A DNA stretch of 64,000 nt from assembly GCA_964416195.1 (NCBI GenBank), contig CAYQDB010000009.1, forward strand, positions 1 through 64,000. Reading direction: 5' to 3'. Source of the stretch: CAYQDB01 sp964416195. GTDB lineage: Bacteria; Zixibacteria; MSB-5A5; GN15; FEB-12. Made by a program: the position numbers and the translations under genes. Each line of letters opens with the position of its first letter. The stretch's first letter is position 1. The notes under the pieces were generated by a model that was not told where the DNA came from, searched no databases, and worked only from the letters and a program-made list of their open reading frames with translations. Below are positions 18,126-26,152 of this stretch, piece after piece.

Positions 18126-18805
18126 GCATGGTTACACTCTACATAAACGGTTTGAAGGTATCGGTCGAAAAGGGCACCACGCTGCTTGAGGCGGCTCGGT
18201 TCCTCGGATTTCCAATCCCCACCCTGTGCCACATGGATGGCCTTTCTCCCTACGGCGCCTGCCGATTATGTATCGTGGAGATTGGGGAAGGCCCGAAGGC
18301 CAGACTAGTAACGTCGTGTACTTACCCGGCTGAAGAAGGTTTGAGGGTTCGCACGGCATCCTCGCGTGTTGTCAAAGCCCGCAAGATGGTTCTGGAGCTG
18401 TTGTTGGCCTCCTGTCCGCAGTCGAAGATCATACAGGACCTCGCCTCCGCTCATGACGTTCGCCAGCAGCGCTTCCGGCAGGAGTATGAGGACTGTATAC
18501 TGTGTGGGTTATGCGTGCGGATGTGTGAAGAACAGATGATGGCCAAGGCTATCGGTTTCCGTGGACGCGGCCAGAACCGGAGCATCGGCACCCCGTTCGA
18601 TATAACGTCCGACGTCTGCCGGCAGTGCGGAGCGTGCATGTATATCTGCCCGGCATGTTCTCTCAGGTGTACGTACACCGAACCTGAGAAGGCAATCTGT
18701 GGCGGCTGTGCCAATTTGAGTCCGCCATGTCTCGAAAAAGAGAAATTTGATGATATGATGTGTTACATGGAGCCCTGTGTGGCATGTGAGATAAAAAAAG
18801 ATTGA
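18122..18805 (+). CDS. [2Fe-2S]/[4Fe-4S] ferredoxin-like subunit (NuoG/HydA N-terminal type)
   Basis: The 227-aa protein resembles the N-terminal iron-sulfur part of NuoG and HydA without a catalytic domain. It has a plant-type [2Fe-2S] domain in the first 80 residues ('LCHMDGLSPYGACRLC'), a likely third Cys in 'TSCTYPA', and then two [4Fe-4S] ferredoxin-type motifs, 'CILCGLCVRMCEE' and 'CRQCGACMYICPAC', plus a Cys-rich tail ('CGGC', 'CVAC'). It overlaps the fusion flavoprotein by 4 bp (ATGA). In the Stn/Hyd-type scheme this subunit wires electrons between the flavoprotein and ferredoxin. No H-cluster motif is present, so this is not a hydrogenase. Confidence 0.9.
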   Translation: MSMVTLYINGLKVSVEKGTTLLEAARFLGFPIPTLCHMDGLSPYGACRLCIVEIGEGPKARLVTSCTYPAEEGLRVRTASSRVVKARKMVLELLLASCPQSKIIQDLASAHDVRQQRFRQEYEDCILCGLCVRMCEEQMMAKAIGFRGRGQNRSIGTPFDITSDVCRQCGACMYICPACSLRCTYTEPEKAICGGCANLSPPCLEKEKFDDMMCYMEPCVACEIKKD

Positions 18806-18827
18806 GGCTGACAACGGAGGAAAAACA

Positions 18828-20417
18828 ATGTCCATAACGCTTTCAAGAATTAATTCTTCGGCCGCAACTCTGACGAAGAACCGGACCGAGGGCTCGGTCT
18901 CGCCGAATTCGGGCATGTGCGTGACGTGCGTGGACGGCTGTATCGGTATGTGCGAAATCGGTAAGTCCGCCTACCGAGGCCATGAAGTGATCTATCCGCA
19001 ACCATTCGGAGTTATTACCACTGCAGCGGAGAAAACCTACCCTGTAGATTACTCGCACTTCAACATCATGGGGACGGCCGTAGGGGCGCACGGTATTGAA
19101 GCCGACAGCGATAAGGCTATATTCCCCAAAGTCAACCTCGAAGTCACTTTCGGGCATGACAAAGGCCTCAAGTTCCGTTTACCGTGGATTATTCCCGGAA
19201 TAGGCTCCACCGACATAGCCAAGAACAACTGGGAAGGGCTAGCAATTGGATCGGCTCTGGCCGGCACTGGCTTGACGATCGGAGAAAACGTAGTTGGGAT
19301 GGACCCTGAGGCGACTATCAAGAAAGGTCAGGTGACCGACACTGTGGATCTGAAACGGCGCGTCAAGCTGTATCAGGATCACCAACACGACGGTTACGGG
19401 GCCATTGTCCTACAGGCAAACGTTGAGGACACGCGCCTTGGCGTCCAGGAATATGCCATTGAGAAACTGGGTGTCGAGGTTGTGGAACTCAAGTGGGGTC
19501 AGGGAGCCAAGAATATCGGCGGCGAGGTCAAGATAAGAAACCTCAAGAAGGCCCAGATGCTTTACGAGCGTGGTTATATAGTTCTGCCCGATCCTACCGA
19601 CCCGGCTGTGATAAAGGCGTTCGAGCGCGGCGCTTTCAAGGAATTTGAAAGGCATTCGCGTCTTGGTATGGTTTCTGAGGATTCGTTTGCCCAGAGAGTT
19701 GAGGAGCTGCGAAAAGCTGGAGCGAAATACATTTTCCTCAAAACAGGCGCTTACGCTCCAGCCGATCTGGCGCGAGCGGTTAAGTATACCTCCAAGTACA
19801 AACTCGACCTGCTTACGGTCGATGGTGCCGGCGGTGGTACGGGAATGAGCCCGTGGCGTATGATGAACGAGTGGGGCGTTCCACCGGTGGAGTTGCATTC
19901 GCTGCTGTACCAGTATACCAAGCGCCTTGCCGACAAGGGAGAATATGTCCCGGCGCTGGCTGTGGCAGGCGGGTTTACGTTCGAAGACCAGATCTTCAAG
20001 GGTTTGGCAATTGGCGCCCCGTTTGTCAAGCTTGTGGGTATGGCCCGTAGTCCAATCGCAGCCGCCATGGTCGGTAAAACCATCGGCATGGCCATCGATG
20101 CTCATCAACTACCTGTATATGTGGAGCGTTTCGGTCAAACCCGGGACGAAATCTTTGTCACTTCCGGCGAGCTGCGCAAGGAACTCGGTAACAAGGAATT
20201 TGAGGCGCTGCCGACCGGTGCAATTGGCCTATACACCTACTATGAGCGGCTAGCCCAGGGTCTGCGTCAGCTTATGTGTGGCAGTCGGAAGTTCACCATG
20301 GAATACATTGCGCGTGATGACATTGCCGCCCTGACCCATGAGGCAGCTGAGATCAGCGGCATTCAGTATATCATGGATGCCAACAAGGCGGAGGTTGAAG
20401 AAATCCTCAACAATTAA
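18828..20417 (+). CDS. FMN-dependent glutamate synthase-domain protein (GltB-like, no glutaminase domain)
   Basis: The 529-aa protein contains the FMN/iron-sulfur synthase domain of GltB ('DGAGGGTGMSPW', 'VAGGFTFEDQIFKGLAIGA', 'MCGSRKF'). It lacks the N-terminal glutamine amidotransferase of classical GltB and has instead a Cys-rich start, 'CVTCVDGCIGMC'. Related stand-alone proteins include archaeal-type glutamate synthases and N-methylglutamate synthase subunits, so the exact substrate is open. The gene is 22 bp behind the ferredoxin-like subunit with an ACGGAGG ribosome site and ends the operon. With glutamate dehydrogenase at the other end, a glutamate-centred function is likely. Confidence 0.9.
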   Translation: MSITLSRINSSAATLTKNRTEGSVSPNSGMCVTCVDGCIGMCEIGKSAYRGHEVIYPQPFGVITTAAEKTYPVDYSHFNIMGTAVGAHGIEADSDKAIFPKVNLEVTFGHDKGLKFRLPWIIPGIGSTDIAKNNWEGLAIGSALAGTGLTIGENVVGMDPEATIKKGQVTDTVDLKRRVKLYQDHQHDGYGAIVLQANVEDTRLGVQEYAIEKLGVEVVELKWGQGAKNIGGEVKIRNLKKAQMLYERGYIVLPDPTDPAVIKAFERGAFKEFERHSRLGMVSEDSFAQRVEELRKAGAKYIFLKTGAYAPADLARAVKYTSKYKLDLLTVDGAGGGTGMSPWRMMNEWGVPPVELHSLLYQYTKRLADKGEYVPALAVAGGFTFEDQIFKGLAIGAPFVKLVGMARSPIAAAMVGKTIGMAIDAHQLPVYVERFGQTRDEIFVTSGELRKELGNKEFEALPTGAIGLYTYYERLAQGLRQLMCGSRKFTMEYIARDDIAALTHEAAEISGIQYIMDANKAEVEEILNN

Positions 20418-20790
20418 GTAAAAAAGAAGACAGCTGGAACCTCGACATTCCGGCTGGACTTCTCCTCAATGGGGCCTCCTGTGCTGAGGGAGTTACTCGA
20501 CAAGTTTGGCTGTAGAGTATCATCTGTGCAGGGAGGCCCCTTTTTATGTACCGTTGGTTGATGTTGTTTGGAGTACATACAAATATTCGGCATGGCTCTT
20601 TCATCTAATACCAGAGGATGTCCCGGAAGGAAAGAGAGTTGGAAGAGGTCGTAGTGGACATCTCATATAATTGCTTAGTTGAATTAGCCCAACCCTTTTA
20701 ACAACTCAATCGGTTAAGTTCTTATATACGAGGTGATACTATATTGATTTTACCAGTAAAATAATGGTAGAACCCCCATAAACCTTCATC
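20418..20790. other. Intergenic region between convergent operons
   Basis: There is no gene. It holds the terminator at 20471-20545 and AT-rich sequence between the plus-strand gdh operon and minus-strand glnS. I saw no other structured element. Confidence 0.5.
20471..20545 (+). terminator. Probable intrinsic terminator with a long apical region
   Basis: GGGGCCTCC (20471-20479) pairs perfectly with GGAGGCCCC (20532-20540), followed by TTTTT. The loop of about 52 bases is unusually long and may fold further. It lies 54 bp after the last gene of the gdh operon. Confidence 0.6.
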
Positions 20791-22491
20791 CTAAGAAGAC
20801 CTCTTCTTCTCAATCTTGGCCCAGGTGTCGCGTAATGACACTGTTCGGTTGAAGATCAGTTTGTCATCGGTGGAATCAACCGAGTCAACACAGAAATAGC
20901 CATGTCTCAAAAATTGGTAGCGACTGCCGGGAGCAGCCCCTTTCAAAGAGGGTTCCATGCGGCAGGAGGTCAATGTTTCCAGGGAGTTCGGGTTCAGATA
21001 GTCTTTGAAATCTTTGCCTTCCTCTGCTTCGGCAGGGTTTTCTTTCGTAAAGAGATGATCGTACAAGCGCACTTCGGCTTCCAGCGCATGGGCTGCCGAG
21101 ACCCAGTGTAGCGTTCCCTTGACCTTGCGTCCGTCGGGGGAAGCGCCACCCTTTGAGGCCGGGTCAAAGGTGCAGTGCAGTTCGACCACTTCGCCGGACT
21201 GCTCGTTCTTGACCACCCGTTTGCATTTTATGAAATAGGCATGCTTTAACCGTACCTCTCGACCGGGCGCCAAGCGGAAAAACTTTTTCGACGGCTCTTC
21301 ACTAAAATCTTCGCCTTCTATGTACAGCACGCGTGAAAAGTGAACCTTGCGTGATCCCATTCCGGGGTCCTCGGGATTGTTCACCGCTTCCAATTGCTCG
21401 ACCCGGTCCTCCGGATAGTTGTCTATGACCACTTTGAGTGGATGCAATACCGCCATCACACGCGGTGCTCGCCGATTTAAGTCTTCACGGAGGCAATGCT
21501 CAAGCATGGCGATGTCGACCATACTGCCCTTTTTCTTGGCTACTCCAACGCGCTCGGAGAAGTTTCGGATTGATTCCGGCGTGTATCCGCGTCGGCGCAA
21601 ACCGGATATGGTAGGCATCCGTGGGTCGTCCCATCCGGTCACATATCCTTCTTGGACCAACTCCAAAAGCTTGCGTTTACTCATCACAGTGTAGCTAAGA
21701 TCGAGGCGAGAGAACTCAATTTGCTGTGGATGGTGGATACCCAGTGCGTCGAGGAACCAATCATACAATGGGCGGTGATCTTCAAATTCAAGGGTGCAAA
21801 CAGAGTGGGTGATCCCCTCGATGGAGTCAGACTGGCCATGAGCCCAGTCGTACATCGGGTAGATGCACCATTTATCATCAGTCCGGTGGTGCTTTGCATG
21901 AAGAACCCGGTATATAACCGGATCGCGCATGTTCAAATTGCCTGATGCCATGTCGATCTTGGCGCGCAGGACATGGGAACCGTTGGGAAATTCCCCAACC
22001 TGCATTCGCTCAAACAGGTCCAGGTTCTCTTCAACCGACCGGTTGCGGTATGGACTTTCCCTGCCTGGCTCTGTCAAAGTGCCGCGGTATTCCCTGATCT
22101 GTTCCGGGCTTAAATCGTCGACATAGGCTTTGCCGTCCTTGATTAACTGTATGGCATACTCATATAGCTGGCCGAAGTAGTCCGAGGCATAGTACTCCCG
22201 ATCACCCCAGTCGAACCCCAGCCATCGAATGTCTTTCTTGATCGATTCGACATATTCGATTTCTTCCTTGCTGGGATTGGTATCATCGAATCGCAAATTG
22301 CAGAGGCCTCCGTATTCGGCGGCGAAGCCGAAGTTGAGACAGATCGATTTAGCGTGTCCGATGTGGAGATAGCCGTTTGGTTCCGGGGGGAATCGGGTAT
22401 GTACTCGTCCTTCATTCTTGCCTGCTTTCAGGTCTTGCTCAATGATGTTTCGGATGAAGTTGGACGGAGATGTCGCGCCGGTCGTGCCCAT
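20791..22491 (-). CDS. glnS: Glutaminyl-tRNA synthetase
   Basis: The 566-aa class Ib synthetase charges tRNA-Gln with glutamine. The class I signatures are 'PPEPNGYLHIGHAKS' (HIGH at 43-46) and the KMSKS-type 'VMSKRK'. The C-terminal anticodon-binding beta-barrels include 'VHFSRVLYIEGEDF' and 'RYQFLRHGYFCVDS'. Length agrees with E. coli GlnRS (554 aa). The reading frame extends upstream to 22695, but that extension is low-complexity and basic. I chose the ATG at 22491 because homology starts there and GAAGGAA lies upstream. Direct glutaminylation by GlnRS is the minority bacterial route. It stands alone between the gdh operon and the motility cluster. Confidence 0.96.
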   Translation of the reverse strand: MGTTGATSPSNFIRNIIEQDLKAGKNEGRVHTRFPPEPNGYLHIGHAKSICLNFGFAAEYGGLCNLRFDDTNPSKEEIEYVESIKKDIRWLGFDWGDREYYASDYFGQLYEYAIQLIKDGKAYVDDLSPEQIREYRGTLTEPGRESPYRNRSVEENLDLFERMQVGEFPNGSHVLRAKIDMASGNLNMRDPVIYRVLHAKHHRTDDKWCIYPMYDWAHGQSDSIEGITHSVCTLEFEDHRPLYDWFLDALGIHHPQQIEFSRLDLSYTVMSKRKLLELVQEGYVTGWDDPRMPTISGLRRRGYTPESIRNFSERVGVAKKKGSMVDIAMLEHCLREDLNRRAPRVMAVLHPLKVVIDNYPEDRVEQLEAVNNPEDPGMGSRKVHFSRVLYIEGEDFSEEPSKKFFRLAPGREVRLKHAYFIKCKRVVKNEQSGEVVELHCTFDPASKGGASPDGRKVKGTLHWVSAAHALEAEVRLYDHLFTKENPAEAEEGKDFKDYLNPNSLETLTSCRMEPSLKGAAPGSRYQFLRHGYFCVDSVDSTDDKLIFNRTVSLRDTWAKIEKKRSS

Positions 22492-22829
22492 GTTCTCAGC
22501 TTCCTTCTGGTTATTCTCTTTGCGGTTATATCGTTCAGCCTTATTTGTTTTCACCTTTTTCTTCACCCTGACTGTGAGTGAAAAGAAAATAAACTCACCT
22601 ACAGTATCGACAAGGCAATGTGGCGTATTACTGCTCCTCTTGCCGGGTAAGTAAATGTAATGATTTTGCGTTTCCTTACAACTAAAAAAGTGCACCGTGA
22701 TCAGATGATGGAAGGTGGGGGAAACTTTCCGGTGGTGGAGTGGGTGAGAAGGGGCGAGACCTTTATATCTGTCACTAATAATGGAGCCTTCGTTCTCAGA
22801 TCACCAGATGCGCCCGAGATGTCGGGGTC
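22492..22829. other. Intergenic region between fapA and glnS
   Basis: No gene is supported; the apparent open frames lack sensible composition. It should carry the glnS promoter (minus strand). I see no clear terminator or regulatory motif. Confidence 0.4.
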
Positions 22830-24248
22830 TCAGGTTGGTCTGTATTCTGAGAAAATGATCCGGCTTTCTTCCAGAGTCAACTTGCACTGTTTTCTCGTTT
22901 TTGTGATCTGACGGTAGACGATGCCGAAATGCGCCTCGACACCGTCGTACATCGTATCCTCAGCGATTATTACGGCATGCTTAAACTGCTTCAGCTTTTC
23001 TTCGATTTCCGCTTTGTGCGTGTGCAGGGTTTTCATAGCCTGAGAGAGGTTGCTCCAAAACTCCTCGAGTTTTCTCAGCTCCGCCACTTTAGCCGGCGGC
23101 AACTTGCTATCCAAATAGAGCATGTATAGCTCGTAAATGCTCTGCTTTACCCTTTCCTGGTTGGTTTCCAAACGTCTTATCTCATAGACTGTGTTGTATT
23201 CCCACATGAGAACGGGATCAAAGGCGACCGTCACGGTGGTGGGCGTTCCAGCCTCAGAGCCAATGACAGAGGCCCTGATTTCTTTGCCTGCGTTTGTTCG
23301 GCCGCCGATGATCTTTCCTTTTTTCCCTTTGACCCACACGCGCTCTTTTGCAGTCACATGACAATTGAGCAATTCGCCGCCAACGGTGACATCATTACCT
23401 GACGAGATTCTTTGCCCCTCGGCGTACTTAACAACCACATCTCCATCAGCATGGATACTCCCCTCTCCCTTGCCGAAACACCCGCCTTTCACCAGAATAT
23501 TTCCCCGGCAGTTGATATAGCAATCTTGAACATTTCCTCCGACCTCAAGGTTGCCTCCCACATTCAGCTTAAAACCGGCTTGGACGTTGCCTTTCACCCT
23601 GACGGAACCATTACAATCGATATTTCCCACACTGAAATCAACATCGCCGTCGATGACCACGACGTCCTTAACCACGATGGTTCCATTGCGAAAGACTATC
23701 GCCCCGGCCGTCGTGGCCGTCAACTCCAGCCCGTCCGATGACACTCTGGTGTTGGCTCCGTATTTGAAGGACAAATCCCTTCCTCGGGGAGCGATGATTT
23801 CCTTGCCGTCGACCCCCCTACCGTATGTTCCAGGCGATGGGGGAGTTCTGCGGGCCAAAACGGCATCCTTTTCAACGTTCTGGATATAGTTAATATCCCG
23901 GTAATCTATTCTGCCCTCCTTATCCTCCTGGGGAGTACCGTCACAATTGATGTCAAAGCAATACTCAAACTTGGTATCTTCCCCTTTTATTGGCGGATCA
24001 CCAGTAGCAACCTTGATTGGGGTGTCATAGATCCTCTCGGCTAGGCTTTTAGCTATAATATCATGCTGAATACCGTGTACAATCCCGGCTTCCTTGAGGG
24101 CGGCCATTACCTCGTCCTGAGTGATTTCCGACTCCCTGGGTTCGGGTCGTCTGAGGGCCATCATAGCCAATAGCCGGTCCTTGGAAATGGTAACGCGGAT
24201 CAGTCGGCGCGTGGAAGTTTCTGTATTTGTTCCGTTTGTCGTCGTCAT
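22830..24248 (-). CDS. FapA family protein (DUF342)
   Basis: The 472-aa protein has an N-terminal alpha/beta part ('GIVHGIQHDIIAKSLAE', typical of FapA) followed by a right-handed beta-helix from about 150 to 330 ('GDVDFSVGNIDCNGSVRVKGNV', with repeated 'NLEVGGNV', 'NILVKGGC') and a C-terminal coiled coil (about 370-450). FapA/DUF342 proteins are linked to flagellar assembly and polar placement in some bacteria, mainly by gene context; the mechanism is not settled. It is the last gene of the motility cluster and starts 11 bp behind a lone receiver, consistent with a shared transcript. Confidence 0.85.
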   Translation of the reverse strand: MTTTNGTNTETSTRRLIRVTISKDRLLAMMALRRPEPRESEITQDEVMAALKEAGIVHGIQHDIIAKSLAERIYDTPIKVATGDPPIKGEDTKFEYCFDINCDGTPQEDKEGRIDYRDINYIQNVEKDAVLARRTPPSPGTYGRGVDGKEIIAPRGRDLSFKYGANTRVSSDGLELTATTAGAIVFRNGTIVVKDVVVIDGDVDFSVGNIDCNGSVRVKGNVQAGFKLNVGGNLEVGGNVQDCYINCRGNILVKGGCFGKGEGSIHADGDVVVKYAEGQRISSGNDVTVGGELLNCHVTAKERVWVKGKKGKIIGGRTNAGKEIRASVIGSEAGTPTTVTVAFDPVLMWEYNTVYEIRRLETNQERVKQSIYELYMLYLDSKLPPAKVAELRKLEEFWSNLSQAMKTLHTHKAEIEEKLKQFKHAVIIAEDTMYDGVEAHFGIVYRQITKTRKQCKLTLEESRIIFSEYRPT

Positions 24249-24259
24249 ACCAAAAACTC

Positions 24260-24667
24260 CTACATGTGCTGATTGACCGCCTGACCTGAGGCAGACAGCA
24301 TCCTCCAGTACGCCCGTTCTACCACCAGCGATATTTCGTAACTCTTATACGGTTTAGTGATGTATTCGTCGGCGCCAAGCAGGAGGGCGTCCTTGAGGGT
24401 GTACATATCGCCGTACGCGGTCATGATGACGACGCTGATCTCAGGATGCTCCATTTTCACGGTTTTCAACAGTTCGAAGCCGTTCATGCGCGGCATTTTC
24501 ATGTCAGAAATGACAATATCGATCTTCTCTTTCTTCAACACTTCCAGAGCAGCCATTCCATCCTCAGCCGTTCGGATCCTGTATCCCTCCTGCGAGAGTA
24601 TTTTCTCCAGAAGGTTTCTTATCATTTCTTCGTCGTCGACGATCAGGACTGATATGGAACTCTTCAT
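24260..24667 (-). CDS. Single-domain response regulator (CheY-like)
   Basis: This 135-aa stand-alone receiver carries the acidic pair D11-D12, phosphoacceptor D55 in 'VISDMKMPRMNGF', the switch Thr in 'VIMTAYG' and the conserved Lys in 'ITKPY'. A short C-terminal tail has no output domain. It must act through protein partners. It lies 73 bp after the next receiver gene and 11 bp before fapA in the motility cluster. The phosphodonor may be one of the neighbouring kinase-like proteins, though these appear catalytically incomplete. Confidence 0.92.
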   Translation of the reverse strand: MKSSISVLIVDDEEMIRNLLEKILSQEGYRIRTAEDGMAALEVLKKEKIDIVISDMKMPRMNGFELLKTVKMEHPEISVVIMTAYGDMYTLKDALLLGADEYITKPYKSYEISLVVERAYWRMLSASGQAVNQHM

Positions 24668-24740
24668 CTGATTGTTCCCCTATGCAATTTTTCCAAAGCG
24701 GCCTGCCCGGGTATCAGTTTTACCCTGTGATGAATCCTGC

Positions 24741-25157
24741 TCAGTGGGCCAGAGTCGAGGTCAATTCCGCCACAAAATCCTCCAGCATGACTGGCTTGTA
24801 CATGACCCGGCAGGCACCCTGGATGCCAGCCTGACGGACAAGTTTTTCCGTGGCGTTTCCGGTAATGATGACAATCGGCACGCCGGGTGACATCTCCTTG
24901 ATAGCGGTTACAGCCTCAAGTCCCGACATATCCGGCATTATAAGGTCCATTGTTATGAGGTCATATTTGTTGACCTTTACCTTCTCGACGGCCTCAAAAC
25001 CTGTGTTGGCCAGCTCCACATCAAAAGCGTCCGTTAGCTTGCAGAAGTCTCTGAATACTCCTTGTACACGTTTCTCGTCATCGACAATCAGTACCCGAAA
25101 CGGTCTTCCTTGCTTGCGAGCCAGCTCTTCCAACTTTTGCAGATTGACTTTAGGCAT
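24741..25157 (-). CDS. Single-domain response regulator with basic N-terminal extension
   Basis: In this 138-aa protein a 20-residue basic N-terminus ('PKVNLQKLEELARKQG') precedes a receiver with acidic pair D26-D27, phosphoacceptor D71 in 'ITMDLIMPDMSG', Thr in 'VIITGNA' and Lys in 'MYKPV'. There is no output domain. The distance to the gene upstream on the minus strand is 282 bp, so it may have its own promoter. Its role beyond signalling in the motility cluster is not evident. Confidence 0.9.
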   Translation of the reverse strand: MPKVNLQKLEELARKQGRPFRVLIVDDEKRVQGVFRDFCKLTDAFDVELANTGFEAVEKVKVNKYDLITMDLIMPDMSGLEAVTAIKEMSPGVPIVIITGNATEKLVRQAGIQGACRVMYKPVMLEDFVAELTSTLAH

Positions 25158-25439
25158 GGTACACCACCTGTGTCCCCAGCGTTCAGGTTTCGTATCCTCG
25201 CATTTTGCAACCCCCCTGCGTAGAGAGGACGGGATACTTTCCCGCTCTCAAGCCCCTGTAGATCGGGCATGGCGCACTATAGTGAGGCGCCACAACAGGC
25301 ATGTCGGTGCTTGCATGGGGACCTCGCATCTGTACACCATCTTTCAGTTCAGTCATACTAGGTGGCTCATTTCACCAGTGTATTGGTATTATCGTCACTC
25401 TCCCCTTTTACTCCAGCCTGTTCCCGTGCTGCCGACTTT

Positions 25440-25799
25440 TTAAGTGTTCAGCCTTCCCGTCCTTGATAGGGAACTGATAATCCGGCTGCATTGGTCGAGG
25501 ATCGAGCGGAGCCGGATTTCAATTTGGTCTGTAGGTATTGAGTCGGAGGGGATGTCGTGGCCTCCCTGTTCAAGATTCCGCGCAGAGTCGATGACAAGAG
25601 TGAGCTCTTGAACAACCTTGACCGTGCCGTTAACCAGCCGAATGAAATCGGGTTCCAGCTTGGTGAGCTTTTCAGAATCTCCCTTGACTTTGGCGAGATA
25701 AATGGCCAGGTTCAAAGCCAGAACTTTCACCTCTTCGTTGAGGGCGTCGACCTGATCGACCAGTTCCAGATTCCTTTTACGGTTTATGCGAGTGCTCAC
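25440..25799 (-). CDS. Small helical protein resembling a chemoreceptor hairpin tip
   Basis: The 119-aa protein is of unknown function. Residues 15-75 form an amphipathic helical hairpin: 'VKVLALNLAIYLAKVKGD' is strikingly like the 'LLALNAAIEAARAGE' tip of methyl-accepting chemotaxis proteins and is followed by 'PDFIRLVNGTVKVVQEL'. No transmembrane or HAMP segment is present. The second half is polar, then ends in another helix ('IEIRLRSILDQCSRIISSL'). It overlaps the start of its upstream neighbour by 4 bp (ATGA-type coupling) and lies among receiver genes. Whether it binds CheA/CheW-like partners is speculation. Confidence 0.7.
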   Translation of the reverse strand: MSTRINRKRNLELVDQVDALNEEVKVLALNLAIYLAKVKGDSEKLTKLEPDFIRLVNGTVKVVQELTLVIDSARNLEQGGHDIPSDSIPTDQIEIRLRSILDQCSRIISSLSRTGRLNT

Positions 25800-26152
25800 C
25801 GGGTGTCTACCAACTGCCTAATCTTGAGTTTTAACGATTCCAGGTCTGAGGACTTGACGATATAATCGTTGGCGAGCCAGGACTGGAAATCCGACTTGTA
25901 GGTAGTATAAGCGGAGTTCAGAATTATGGGTGTTTCGGGAGCGATTTCCCGCAGCTTCTGGAGTACCTCAAGGCCGGATATGTCGGGTAGCTCAATATCC
26001 AGAATAACCGCACTAAATTTACCTTTGGACACTTTTTCAAGAGCTTCCTTACCGGTGCCGGTGGTATCAACCTCGTAACCGCCCCGGCTAAGCTCCTTTT
26101 GGTAAAGGAGCCTGATCCTTTCCTCGTCATCCACAATCAATATGCGTTGCAT
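25796..26152 (-). CDS. Single-domain response regulator
   Basis: The 118-aa receiver shows D8-D9, phosphoacceptor D52 in 'VILDIELPDISG', Ser in 'ILNSAYT' and Lys in 'IVKSSD'. I placed the start at ATG 26152 because GAGGG lies eight bases upstream; ATG 26158 and 26167 are alternatives. The start lies 26 bp inside the end of the sensor-kinase-like gene and the stop overlaps the next gene by 4 bp, so the three are translationally coupled. No output domain exists. Confidence 0.9.
   Translation of the reverse strand: MQRILIVDDEERIRLLYQKELSRGGYEVDTTGTGKEALEKVSKGKFSAVILDIELPDISGLEVLQKLREIAPETPIILNSAYTTYKSDFQSWLANDYIVKSSDLESLKLKIRQLVDTR

Noticed and set aside
18122..18805. Possible [FeFe] hydrogenase subunit
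   Set aside because: Only the N-terminal iron-sulfur domains are present; the H-cluster motifs are absent.
19410..20108. A 232-codon minus-strand frame inside the GltS-like gene
   Set aside because: It is the antisense shadow of the FMN synthase domain; the plus-strand protein is conserved across this whole region.
22492..22695. N-terminal extension of glnS to 22695
   Set aside because: Homology begins at the ATG at 22491 with a ribosome site; the extension is basic, low-complexity and not found in GlnRS.
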